Source of the DNA: CAYMLL01 sp964390645
GTDB taxonomy: Bacteria > Planctomycetota > UBA8108
DNA length: 16,780 bases
Direction: 5' to 3'
NCBI GenBank assembly: GCA_964390645.1
Contig: CAYMLL010000162.1
Span: forward strand, 1 to 16,780
The notes beneath the pieces were generated by a model. That model saw nothing but the letters and a program-made list of their open reading frames with translations, did no database searches and was not told where the DNA came from. A program made the position numbers and the translations under genes. This document shows, one piece after another, positions 1 through 7,848 of this stretch. Numbering within the stretch: the first letter of the stretch is position 1; each line of letters opens with the position of its first letter.

Positions 1-545
1 CCTGCCGAGTGCGTCCGCCGCGGGGGTGCGGTCCGCCGGCCGAGCCGTCGTCGATGATGACGAAGTACGGCGGGTGATGTCCGCCTCCGGCCCCGGCGGA
101 GAACAGAGGTGATTTCGAAGCCAGTAACGACCGCTCCACCATCACCCCGCCGGCGGAACGCTGTCCGCGACGAAGTCGATGTGGATGTTGAAGGGCGCCA
201 CACGGCTGCCCTTTGACGTGTGTGGCCCACGCGTTGCATAGTCGCGGGTACGGATCGCCCGGGACGTCGTGGGCGGTTCTGCACGTTACGATCGGCTGAT
301 TCGCGTCTCTTTCTCTTGGAGCTCGGGACGAGTCCCGAGCATCCCCGATGCAGCGGGCGCGACACCGCAACGAGTCAGGGAGGTCGAATCCCACAGGGCT
401 CGATTTCCGCTCGGAGTAGCGGGCGATGCTGGCCGCGAACTTCGTCGAGGCCGTCCCGATCCATGTGTGACTCGGCAACGAGTTGCGCCGCCGGAGAAAG
501 CGGACTCGACGATGACGGCGGGACAGGAGGCCCACGAGGAGTATC
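1..545. other. gene-free region with IS-like debris
   Basis: I see no convincing coding region here. Short open frames on both strands match no family I recognise and have no good ribosome-binding site. The right half holds copy 1 of the dispersed repeat (annotated separately). The left 300 bases contain nothing I can assign. Confidence 0.5.
321..441 (+). repeat. dispersed repeat, copy 1 (hairpin head plus 121-bp core)
   Basis: These 121 bases align without any gap to 2594-2714 at 103 of 121 positions by my hand count, and the part from 358 to 436 aligns without gaps to 16261-16339 at 60 of 79. The copy opens with an inverted repeat, GCTCGGGAC at 321-329 and GTCCCGAGC at 332-340. Weaker similarity to copy 2 continues to roughly position 520. 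The minus strand stays open through all copies, but half of the copy 1/copy 2 differences fall on second codon positions of that frame, which argues against a conserved protein. It may be the end of an IS or a small non-autonomous element; that is inference. Confidence 0.8.
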
Positions 546-590
546 ATGAAGGCGAGGGTGATCGCTGCTCTTGTCCAGCGCATCCCCTGA
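546..590 (+). CDS. possible 14-residue leader peptide or truncated gene start
   Basis: An ATG at 546 follows GAGGAG (536-541) with a 4-base gap, with a further AGGAGG a few bases upstream. This is one of the best Shine-Dalgarno arrangements in the window. The frame reads MKARVIAALVQRIP and stops at 588-590, leaving 66 bases before the antiporter start. The positively charged start followed by a hydrophobic run looks like the first residues of an exported or membrane protein, so it could be the severed 5' end of a lost gene brought in with the neighbouring repeat. It could also be a leader peptide for the antiporter gene. Too short to recognise by homology. Confidence 0.3.
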   Translation: MKARVIAALVQRIP

Positions 591-656
591 TCGTGGCGAG
601 GCCGCCGTGATCGTCGTTACGCGTCATGCTTCATCGGATGAGGGATCGCCGCACCA

Positions 657-2318
657 ATGGACTTCTGGCCGCTTCTGTTTGATATTGGCGCGCTTCTCGG
701 TGCTGCCTTCGTGCTCGGGGCCCTGTGCGAGCGTCTTCGTCAGAGCGCACTTCTGGGCTACCTGCTTGCCGGCATGCTGCTCGGCCCGAATGCTCTTCAC
801 GTCGTGTCGACGAGCAAGGAGGTCGAGGGGCTGGCCGAGGTCGGAGTGTGCCTCCTTCTGTTCTCCCTCGGGCTGGAGTTCTCGTGGCCTCGTTTGCGCG
901 GTCTCGGTGCGACCGCGCTCGGAGGCGGCGCCCTTCAGGTCGGATTGACGCTCATCGTCGTCAGCGCGCTAGGCGCCGTGGCCGGGCTCTCGCTCCATAC
1001 GGCGATCGTTATCGGGGCCGCATTCGCCTTGAGCAGCACAGCGGGCGTGCTGCGCGTGCTCACGGCACGCTCGGAGATCGATAGCGTGCACGGACGGCAT
1101 GCGCTCGGGATCCTGCTGTTTCAGGACCTCGCGGTGATCCCCTTGGTGCTCCTGACGAGCTTTCTTGGAGAATCGGGCTCGGATTCTGCGGCGCTGTGGA
1201 ACCTCGGCCGCACGGGAGTCATGCTTGTTCTCGTGGTCGCGGTCTTCTACGTCGCCTTCAACCACGTAGTTCCTCGTGTCCTGCTCGCGACCTCTGTGCT
1301 CCGCAACCGTGAGTTGCCGGTGCTCTTCGCGGTCGTCGGGGCGCTGGGCTCGATGTACGCGGCTCACGAGATCGATCTGTCTCCCGCCGTCGGGGCTTTC
1401 ATAGCCGGGATGCTCCTCGGCGGATCGCCGTTCGCTACGCAAGTTCGAGCCGATCTTTCCGTGCTCCGGACGCTTCTCGTAACCGTGTTTTTCAGTTCGA
1501 TCGGAATGCTTGCGAACCCGGCATGGATCGTGGAGAACGCCGGACTGACCGTTGCAGTGGCTGCAACCGTGATCGTGGTCAAGACGGCCGTCTGCATGGT
1601 GGCTCTGCGTGCGATGCGTCAGACGTCGCACTCGTCGCTTGCAACGGCGTTATGCCTGTCGCAGGTAGGAGAGTTCGCCTTCGTCATCGCTGAGACAACG
1701 CGCGGGGGGCTCGTCGACGACGAGCTCTTCATGGTCGTCGTCTCGACCATGATGGTCACGCTCTGCGTCACGCCTTCCCTCGTGGCATGGGCTCCGCGGT
1801 TGGCCGGGAGCATCCTGCAGCCGCTCGCGAAACTCGGTTTCGTCACGGGTCATCTCTCCAACACCGAGGCTGACCGCGAACCCCGTTCCGGTCACGTTGT
1901 CCTCATCGGCTATGGTCCTGCCGGCCAGAAGTGCGGAGCGGCGCTTCGTGACAGTTCGATTCTGGTGTCCGTTCTAGACCTGAATCCGAGCCTCGCCGAG
2001 CGAGCCGAGGGCGACGGTTTCGAGGCGCACGTCGGCGATGCAACCCATTCCGATCTCCTTGACCATCTGCACGTGCGCTCGGCTGCGGCGGTTGTCGTGG
2101 CCCTTCCCGATCCGCGCACTGCAGAGAAGGTGGTACAAGCCGTCAGGTGCCAGTCCGCCGACGTGCCTGTCGTCGTCCGTGCGCGGTACCACCGGCACAT
2201 CCATGTTCTCGAGCCCGCCGGCGCGAGTGCTGTCGTTGACGAGGAGCAGGAAGTAGGCGACCTGCTCGGCAAGCAGACGCTGCGCACGATCACCAGCTCG
2301 GAGATGCCAGAGCGTTAG
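657..2318 (+). CDS. CPA2-family cation:proton antiporter with RCK/TrkA-N domain (KefB/KefC-like)
   Basis: Predicted inner-membrane K+ or Na+/H+ antiporter of 553 residues, close to the usual length for KefB/KefC-type proteins. Residues about 5-385 form the Na_H_Exchanger membrane domain, with many hydrophobic helices and the family hallmark FQDLAVIP at 155-162, whose Q156-D157 pair sits in the ion-binding helix. A linker leads to a Rossmann RCK/TrkA-N domain at about 412-540: glycine loop GYGPAG at 418-423, an acidic residue after the second strand (D441), and a VGDAT motif at 459-463. This domain normally binds NAD(H) and gates transport. The ATG at 657 gives a hydrophobic N-terminus typical of the family; GAGGGA lies rather far upstream. 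No KefF/KefG-type ancillary gene is adjacent. The ion and any glutathione gating cannot be read from the sequence. Confidence 0.93.
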   Translation: MDFWPLLFDIGALLGAAFVLGALCERLRQSALLGYLLAGMLLGPNALHVVSTSKEVEGLAEVGVCLLLFSLGLEFSWPRLRGLGATALGGGALQVGLTLIVVSALGAVAGLSLHTAIVIGAAFALSSTAGVLRVLTARSEIDSVHGRHALGILLFQDLAVIPLVLLTSFLGESGSDSAALWNLGRTGVMLVLVVAVFYVAFNHVVPRVLLATSVLRNRELPVLFAVVGALGSMYAAHEIDLSPAVGAFIAGMLLGGSPFATQVRADLSVLRTLLVTVFFSSIGMLANPAWIVENAGLTVAVAATVIVVKTAVCMVALRAMRQTSHSSLATALCLSQVGEFAFVIAETTRGGLVDDELFMVVVSTMMVTLCVTPSLVAWAPRLAGSILQPLAKLGFVTGHLSNTEADREPRSGHVVLIGYGPAGQKCGAALRDSSILVSVLDLNPSLAERAEGDGFEAHVGDATHSDLLDHLHVRSAAAVVVALPDPRTAEKVVQAVRCQSADVPVVVRARYHRHIHVLEPAGASAVVDEEQEVGDLLGKQTLRTITSSEMPER

Positions 2319-2327
2319 TCCGGACTT

Positions 2328-2353
2328 CCCCCGAGTTCACGATTTTCCGGGGG
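2328..2353 (+). terminator. candidate rho-independent terminator after the antiporter gene
   Basis: Ten bases after the stop codon, CCCCCG (2328-2333) can pair with CGGGGG (2348-2353) around a 14-base loop, followed by TTGTT. The stem is all G-C but the T tract is short, so it is plausible rather than strong. It points in the direction of the antiporter gene. Confidence 0.45.
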
Positions 2354-2399
2354 TTGTTACGTGATTCCTGGGGATGCAACGCGCCTATCCGATGTTCGG

Positions 2400-2579
2400 T
2401 CAGTTGTGGATGGGTTCTGAGCGTGGGGCTCCCGGCTCTGACATTCGGTCGAGTACTTTGATGGCGAGTCCGACCTTCGTTGCCTGCACCGCTTGGTTTC
2501 GACCTCTCGGCTTGCCGCCGGTGAGTTGCTTGTACTCGTAGAAGGCGTTTTCGACTCGCGCTTGTCGATGGTTGCCGGC
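2400..2579 (-). pseudogene. C-terminal fragment of an IS4/IS5-type (DDE) transposase
   Basis: On the minus strand the frame ending at the TGA at 2402-2400 reads AGNHRQARVENAFYEYKQLT, then a segment with GRNQ, a VGLAIKVLDRM block and a short tail. This matches the typical end of IS5-like transposases: a (S)GYHRxSxVE block carrying the last catalytic glutamate, an FxRYK block, then a C-terminal helix ending xLNRMxxLGMP. Only about 60 residues remain. Immediately upstream, from about 2580 on, the translation turns into the dispersed repeat, so the rest of the gene is missing. There is no start codon and it cannot be functional. The family call rests on recognised motifs, not on a search. Confidence 0.6.
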
Positions 2580-2593
2580 TTGCTTCTCCGGGA

Positions 2594-2714
2594 GCTCGGG
2601 GCGAGTCCCGAGCTCCCCCGATGCAGGGGACGCGACATCGCAACGAGTCAGGGAAGCCGGATTCTACAGGATTCGATTCCCGCTCGGAGTAGTGAACGAT
2701 GCTGGCTGCGAACT
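2594..2714 (+). repeat. dispersed repeat, copy 2
   Basis: Gap-free partner of 321-441, with 18 differences in 121 bases, mostly transitions. Its head hairpin is longer than that of copy 1: GGGAGCTCGGG (2590-2600) pairs perfectly with CCCGAGCTCCC (2607-2617) around six bases. Weaker similarity to copy 1 runs on to about 2790. The hairpin begins about ten bases from where the transposase fragment 2400-2579 loses its homology, so the repeat sits at the break point. Confidence 0.8.
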
Positions 2715-2790
2715 CGGGGCCGGACGTCCCGATCGAGTCGTGATGTGGCGAGAGGTTGCCGCGATGGAGAGAGCGGAGCGTGGAGTTCAT

Positions 2791-3177
2791 GATCGCCCTG
2801 CGCTTCGTCTGCCGATCATCTACAACATCGGACGTCATCGCAGACTCTGCCGCTCGTTCCCAGGCTGTTGCCGTCAGGGGGGCTCGAGATGTTGACTTCG
2901 TCTACACAGCGGCGCACGCTGAGGGTGCTCGGGTTCTCTGGTCGTGCGGCGTTCGAGGGGCTCGAGCGCTGAGGCGCGGCAGGGACCGTCGTTCGGCGGT
3001 CGGATTCGGGCTGGAGCCTGGGCGGGAGTTCTTGTCTGTACGGTTGGACAGGGCTCGTCGACTGGCTCGGTCCTCTGGCCTGGGCGAAAGGTTCCGGCTA
3101 ATCTGAGCGCAGAGTCGAGGGTTCTTCGGCGCTCGACACCGGGCTCGATTGACGAGAACATTCGGAAGCGCGGAGAC
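2791..3177 (+). other. leader region of the large exported protein; no gene recognised
   Basis: About 390 bases between repeat copy 2 and the ATG at 3178. An open frame continues upstream of 3178 in frame with the large gene as far as an ATG at 2944, but those 78 codons are rich in Arg, Gly and Ser, look like translated non-coding DNA, and would bury the signal peptide. No clear promoter boxes are visible. Confidence 0.4.
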
Positions 3178-6100
3178 ATGCGGCGATCAGATCGAGGCGA
3201 GCTCGCCGGCAGTCAACGCGGTTCGGCGCGTGCTCCGACGGCCGCGCCGTGGTGGGCGTCCGCGCGGGCATGCGTCTTCCTGCTGACGACGGTGGGGCTT
3301 CTTCCGGCTACCGACGCGCACGACTCCACTCCCCTCGATCCGCTCTGGACCCTCGCCACCGACTCCTACCGCGACGGGCAGTTCGACACCGGTCACCTCC
3401 ACCTGAAGACACTGATCGACTCGCGACCGGGCGATGTCCGGCTGACGACGAGGTGCCTCGAGCGAATGCTCGACGAGACCGAGCGTCAGCGTGTTCAGGA
3501 CCGCGTCTCGCGAGCCGACAACCGCTGGGCCGTCTACGCGGCGCGACGGATCTGCGCGCTCGAGCGTTCGGGAGCTCTGTCCTCGCACAGCGTCGCGGTT
3601 CACGATGCGGTCGAGATCCGAATCGACGATCTCGTCCAGCAGCGCCGACGTCTCGAGGCGGCGGAGCTGATCGATCGTCTCGTGGAGGAGAACGCCTCCG
3701 ACCTCTCCTGGCGGATTCGTCGGGCGCAGCTCTACCGGGAGTTCGGGTCGTTCGAGGCTCGAGCGCTCTTCGACCAGCTCCTCGCGGAAATCGATCTCGA
3801 TCACCCGAACGCCGCCGTCCGTCGTCAGTGGACGCAGCTGTCGAAATCCTACGAGAGCGCTCGCGATCGGCTTCCGCCGGGAATCCAGCCTCTGCCGGCC
3901 AGCAGTCCGTTGCCGCTCCTCGCGCTGGACGCCCTCGACATCCAGCTGCCGCCACTGGGCGCCCGAGCCGTCGCGGACAGGCCCGTCGAGGTGGATCGCC
4001 TCGCGGCCGAGCTCGCCCACGCCGAGGATGTCGTGGAATGGCGCGACGGGAGCGGCTGGATCGATCCCGTCCGGGCGCTCGACTTGCACCTGTCGAGCCT
4101 CCCTCGTGCTGCTCTCCGGCCTCTGGGACGAGCGCAGGCGGAGCTGATCATTCCGGAGGCGTCCTTTGCACAATTCGCGGACGCGGAGGTGCTTCTGCTT
4201 GCGCGTCGCTTTCCGTGGGGGCTCCCCGCGCAGGAGCGCCTGCTCGTGCTGGCGGGGCGCTCGCTCTGGGAAGGGCGCGTCCAGTCGGCTCTGCGAAGCT
4301 TCGAGGAGATTCTGGACCACGGCCTTGACGAGCGTCTTCGCGCCAAGGCGCAGGTCGGTTACTGGACGGCGCTCGCGCAGGCCGATCGTTCGCTGCGCGT
4401 CGCAGACCTCCTGGGCGACGTCGATCCGTCTCGTCGCTTCGCGTGGTTCGGTACGCTGACGGAGGCCGGCGAGATCTGCCGTCAGCTGATCGAGAACGGT
4501 GAGCCGCGACAGCGAACTCTCGTCGAGCCGTCTCTTGACGACCTCGCGGTACGTGTCGTCCACCTGCCGGCGAGATGCACCGGATTTCCGCACGAGGTCG
4601 ACCTGGTCGTGGATGGAGGACAGGTCCTCGTGAGCGCTCCCGAGCTGCTCGCGATGTACAGCGCCGAGGCACCGGGATCGCCGATCTGGACGATTCGTGG
4701 GTCGCCTCAAGTGCGCGAGAGTCGTTTGCGCAAGTTTCACCGCGGCTTCTTTCGACCGTCGCTCGATGCTGAGGCGGTCTACACTCGCTTCGGCTACGGC
4801 GAGCTTCCTGACGGCGTCGCGGTGTTCGATCGCTCGACAGGCCGGACGCTGTGGTTCGAAGATTGCGCGACGAGCCGCTCGCCCGGATACAGGACCCGCG
4901 TGCCGCTCGGCGATCCGGCTCTGTCCGACGGGCGTCTGTACTACTTGCTGTGGAGCAGTCGGGGAGATTTGAAGCACCGCCCCGATCGTCGACTGAGCGT
5001 GGCTTGCTTCGATCTCGGGCGCCGGGTCGTCGAGTGGGAACGTGCCATCGCGCTCGCCGGGCACTCGACCGATCTCACCGCGAGCCTTTTTCGGGCGCGT
5101 CCCGAGACCGCGATCGCCGGCAACCGTGTGACCATCCACCGCGGAGCGATCTACAGCAGCTCGAGTTGCGGACTCGTTGCGCGATCGGATGTGCGTGACG
5201 GACGTACGGACTGGGTCCACTGCTACCGCGACAGCCCGGGACCGGTCGACCCGGCGAATCGCGGCTCGCCTCCGGTCATCGCGGGGGACAAGGTCGTTTT
5301 CCTGCCGAGGGACAGCAACCGCGTCTTTGCCCTGGATCAGCGGAGCGGGCGCCTCGTGTGGGAGAACTCGCTGATCTCGGCGGTCCAGATCGACGGGATC
5401 GCCGACGGCCGACTGATCGTGAGCGAGCCGACGAGCGTTGCGGGCCTGGATCCCGCGACGGGCAAGGTCAGCTGGTACCGGCTGCTGGACGGTCCAGTGC
5501 TGGGCCCCGCTCGGGTGATGGGTTCAACCGTCTACGTGCCGCGACGCGAGGGCTTGCTGCGTCTGAGCGCGGCGACGGGTGACGTTGTCGAGGGTCGCCC
5601 CTGGCGACTCGGCAGGGAAGAGCCGCAGGCGGTAGCGATCGAAGAGCGTGCCGTGTTCGTCGTCACGAACGAGCCGTCTCCGGATCCCTCTGCCCCCGTC
5701 GGTCAACCGCTGAATCCGTCGGCGTCGAAGGAGACTCCGGCACTCGAGCTGCCGCTGGCACCGGCGTGGTCTTTGCGACGGGACTCGCCGCGAATCAGCG
5801 CGGCTCCCGTTGGCACGAGGCTCGACGGTCTGGCGTACGTCCTCTCGGGCGGAGTCCTCGAGTGCGTCGAGCTGTCCGCCCGGGGGGGCGTTCTCTGGAA
5901 GCGGTTTTGCGACAGTGACAACCCGAGCTTTCACTTCGCGGACGACGTGCTTCTCGTCGTCAGTCGCGGCTCCGGCGGACGCGTCGTCGCCTACGACGGT
6001 CGGGACGGTCGTGTACGCTGGGAGACGGCGTTGCCGGAGGGCGTCAAGGAGCACGTCCGTTGCGGGCGTGTTCTGGTCTTCCACGACGGCGCTCGCTGGC

Positions 6101-7425
6101 TCCGCGCCCTGGACTCCGCCACGGGCCGCTGGGAGTGGGCACGGAATCTCGGCCCGGCTCACCTGACGCGAATCGTCTGGGCCGGGGAGATTCTGCACGT
6201 CGTCTGCTGGTCGTCCGTGCTCCGACTTCGCCATCTGTCGCTCGACGCCAGGAGCGGTCGAACCGTCGGTGAGAGCCTGATCACGCCGGCGGCATCGAAG
6301 GACATCGTCGACGGACGGCTTCGCAAGGACGGCTTCTACGAGGTGAGGACGCGATCGGTCCGCGGTCGCTTCGTGCGGCTCGTCGCATTGTCCGAGATCC
6401 ACGGTCGAGGCTGGACGTCGATCACCGAGCTGGAGGTCATCGGAAGGGATGGCATGAATCTCCCGCGCGATCTCTGGCGAGTGCGCCACGTCGACAGCTG
6501 GGAGCCGGACTCGAGTATCGACGAGTCGCCGCAGAGCGCGATCGACGGAGACCCCACCACCTGGTGGCACACGAAGTGGAAGGGCGGTGTGCCGGGTCAT
6601 CCGCACGAGATTCAGATCGATCTTGGCGAGTCGACGAGCGTCGCCGGCATTCGCTACTTGCCGGGCAACATCCCGAGCAACAACGGAACGATCCGGGACT
6701 ACGAGCTGTACACGAGCGACGACGGCGAGAGCTGGAGCACGCCGCTGGCGAAGGGAGTCCTCGTCGGCCCCATGCGGGTGAAGCAGCTACACGTGACGGG
6801 AAGCGGCGTCGTCGTGGAGGCGAGCTTCCGGCGCGGTGGCCCGTTCGCCTTCTTTGTTTACGCGCTGGACGGTGCGCCGGCGAATCCGCTGGAGGACGGT
6901 GCACGGTTTGCCTTCGCGAAGGGGCCGTATTTGTTTCTCGTCGTCAAGAACGACCGGAACGAGGATGTCTTGACGGCGCGACGCTTCGACGATCCCACGT
7001 ATCGATTCGAGCTCGGGGCACCGCGGCTGTTCGACGCCAAGCGGACTCACGTGATCGCCGACCGTCTCGTGGGAATCGGAGCTGACCTCGTCATCGCGGA
7101 CCTGAAGGAAAGGCGGATGATCCTCCGGCCGAGTGGTCCACCGTCAGCCGGCGCAAGCGGCGGCTTTCTGCTCCGCCAGGGACCGGACCACCTGCTCCGC
7201 GTTGTCCCGGGCGGGCGGGAAGGGAACGCGATCGTGCGCCTCGATCTGAGCACCGGTCGACTGAGCGATCCCTTTTTCGACTGTACGGTAGCTCCGCTGC
7301 AGGATCCGGCTCGACATCGTCGGGACGGTAGCTTGGCGCGAGTCGGTCGCGTGCTGCTCCTCGAGGACGGCTCGAGCGTCCGTGCGTGGGTCGGCCGTGT
7401 CGATCGAGGCAGTGCTGATCGATAG
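3178..7425 (+). CDS. large exported TPR / PQQ-like beta-propeller protein with inserted F5/8 type C domain
   Basis: 1415 residues from the ATG at 3178. This start is preferred because a basic N-terminus and a hydrophobic stretch (about residues 29-46, ending ATDA) then make a plausible signal peptide, with GGAAG nine bases upstream. Residues about 50-470 are helical and TPR-like. From about 510 to 1040 run some ten PQQ-like blade repeats of the form x-ALD-x-x-(S/T)-G-x-x-x-W, for example VFALDQRSGRLVW and VVAYDGRDGRVRW. Residues about 1050-1205 form a discoidin (F5/8 type C) domain with FVRL, AIDGDPTTWW and IDLGESTSVAGIRYLP. Residues about 1210-1415 return to beta-rich propeller-like sequence. 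The protein probably acts outside the cytoplasmic membrane in binding or assembly. PQQ-type blades alone do not prove cofactor binding, and no enzyme active site is recognised. Confidence 0.85.
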   Translation: MRRSDRGELAGSQRGSARAPTAAPWWASARACVFLLTTVGLLPATDAHDSTPLDPLWTLATDSYRDGQFDTGHLHLKTLIDSRPGDVRLTTRCLERMLDETERQRVQDRVSRADNRWAVYAARRICALERSGALSSHSVAVHDAVEIRIDDLVQQRRRLEAAELIDRLVEENASDLSWRIRRAQLYREFGSFEARALFDQLLAEIDLDHPNAAVRRQWTQLSKSYESARDRLPPGIQPLPASSPLPLLALDALDIQLPPLGARAVADRPVEVDRLAAELAHAEDVVEWRDGSGWIDPVRALDLHLSSLPRAALRPLGRAQAELIIPEASFAQFADAEVLLLARRFPWGLPAQERLLVLAGRSLWEGRVQSALRSFEEILDHGLDERLRAKAQVGYWTALAQADRSLRVADLLGDVDPSRRFAWFGTLTEAGEICRQLIENGEPRQRTLVEPSLDDLAVRVVHLPARCTGFPHEVDLVVDGGQVLVSAPELLAMYSAEAPGSPIWTIRGSPQVRESRLRKFHRGFFRPSLDAEAVYTRFGYGELPDGVAVFDRSTGRTLWFEDCATSRSPGYRTRVPLGDPALSDGRLYYLLWSSRGDLKHRPDRRLSVACFDLGRRVVEWERAIALAGHSTDLTASLFRARPETAIAGNRVTIHRGAIYSSSSCGLVARSDVRDGRTDWVHCYRDSPGPVDPANRGSPPVIAGDKVVFLPRDSNRVFALDQRSGRLVWENSLISAVQIDGIADGRLIVSEPTSVAGLDPATGKVSWYRLLDGPVLGPARVMGSTVYVPRREGLLRLSAATGDVVEGRPWRLGREEPQAVAIEERAVFVVTNEPSPDPSAPVGQPLNPSASKETPALELPLAPAWSLRRDSPRISAAPVGTRLDGLAYVLSGGVLECVELSARGGVLWKRFCDSDNPSFHFADDVLLVVSRGSGGRVVAYDGRDGRVRWETALPEGVKEHVRCGRVLVFHDGARWLRALDSATGRWEWARNLGPAHLTRIVWAGEILHVVCWSSVLRLRHLSLDARSGRTVGESLITPAASKDIVDGRLRKDGFYEVRTRSVRGRFVRLVALSEIHGRGWTSITELEVIGRDGMNLPRDLWRVRHVDSWEPDSSIDESPQSAIDGDPTTWWHTKWKGGVPGHPHEIQIDLGESTSVAGIRYLPGNIPSNNGTIRDYELYTSDDGESWSTPLAKGVLVGPMRVKQLHVTGSGVVVEASFRRGGPFAFFVYALDGAPANPLEDGARFAFAKGPYLFLVVKNDRNEDVLTARRFDDPTYRFELGAPRLFDAKRTHVIADRLVGIGADLVIADLKERRMILRPSGPPSAGASGGFLLRQGPDHLLRVVPGGREGNAIVRLDLSTGRLSDPFFDCTVAPLQDPARHRRDGSLARVGRVLLLEDGSSVRAWVGRVDRGSADR

Positions 7426-7848
7426 CCCACCGGTCTCGTCTCCACTCGATGCGCGTCCTGTCCAAGAACAGGAACGGCCAGCATCTCGAGCGTTGACATA
7501 CGTTTCGCCGTCGACCGTCGGGGCGAATCAGGATCGAGATTCCGCGCCGGGCGGTGTGAACGACCGGGCTCGATCCCGTCTCGCACGACGTTCGAGCAAG
7601 CCTGAACGGTGGGGCACCTCGGCGGCGGGTCGCTGCGGCAGGCAGCTTGGCGGTGCCAGTAACGGAGCATTCCTCCGAGTCTCTCCCGACACCGAATCGG
7701 TCCGCGGGTTCCCTCGGAACCGCCAGGGGTTCAACGTGTTCATGCCGGTCGATGGTGATCAGGCGAGTCGGCCGGCAGCGAACCTCGCGAGACGCGCAGC
7801 TTGCGGTTCGTTGGAGTTCTTGCGCACGACGGGTACGCAGAGACAGTT
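7426..7848. other. gene-free convergent intergenic region
   Basis: About 420 bases lie between the convergent exported-protein gene and the ABC operon. Frames are open on both strands but show no start with a ribosome-binding site and no recognised domain. A short dyad, TCCTGT/ACAGGA (7456-7461 and 7468-7473), lies 30 bases after the large gene but has no T tract. A TTGACA at 7492-7497 has no matching -10 element. Confidence 0.5.
7789..7810 (-). terminator. candidate stem-loop downstream of the ABC operon
   Basis: CGAACC (7789-7794) is complementary to GGTTCG (7805-7810). On the minus strand this lies about 40 bases after the stop of the last ABC gene, where a terminator would be expected. 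No T tract follows in that direction, so support is weak. Confidence 0.25.

Noticed and set aside
969..1631. 220-codon minus-strand frame inside the antiporter gene
   Set aside because: His/Arg/Asp-rich antisense shadow of a gene with a clear domain match on the plus strand.
2290..2838. 182-codon minus-strand frame spanning repeat copy 2
   Set aside because: It shares conserved words with the same frame in copies 1 and 3, but the copies differ mostly at first and second codon positions, and its downstream half is out of frame with the transposase fragment it overlaps.
2944..3177. Upstream extension of the large exported protein to an earlier ATG
   Set aside because: The 78 extra residues look like translated non-coding DNA and would bury the signal peptide that follows the ATG at 3178.
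3187..5220. 677-codon open frame antisense to the large exported protein
   Set aside because: It is Arg-rich with no recognisable domain, and it mirrors the codon structure of a gene with clear domains on the other strand; high GC content makes such frames common.
7554..7590. Possible tRNA T-arm (GGGCTCGATCCC) in the 7426-7848 gap
   Set aside because: The loop lacks the TTC of a T-loop, and no acceptor, D or anticodon stems can be drawn around it.
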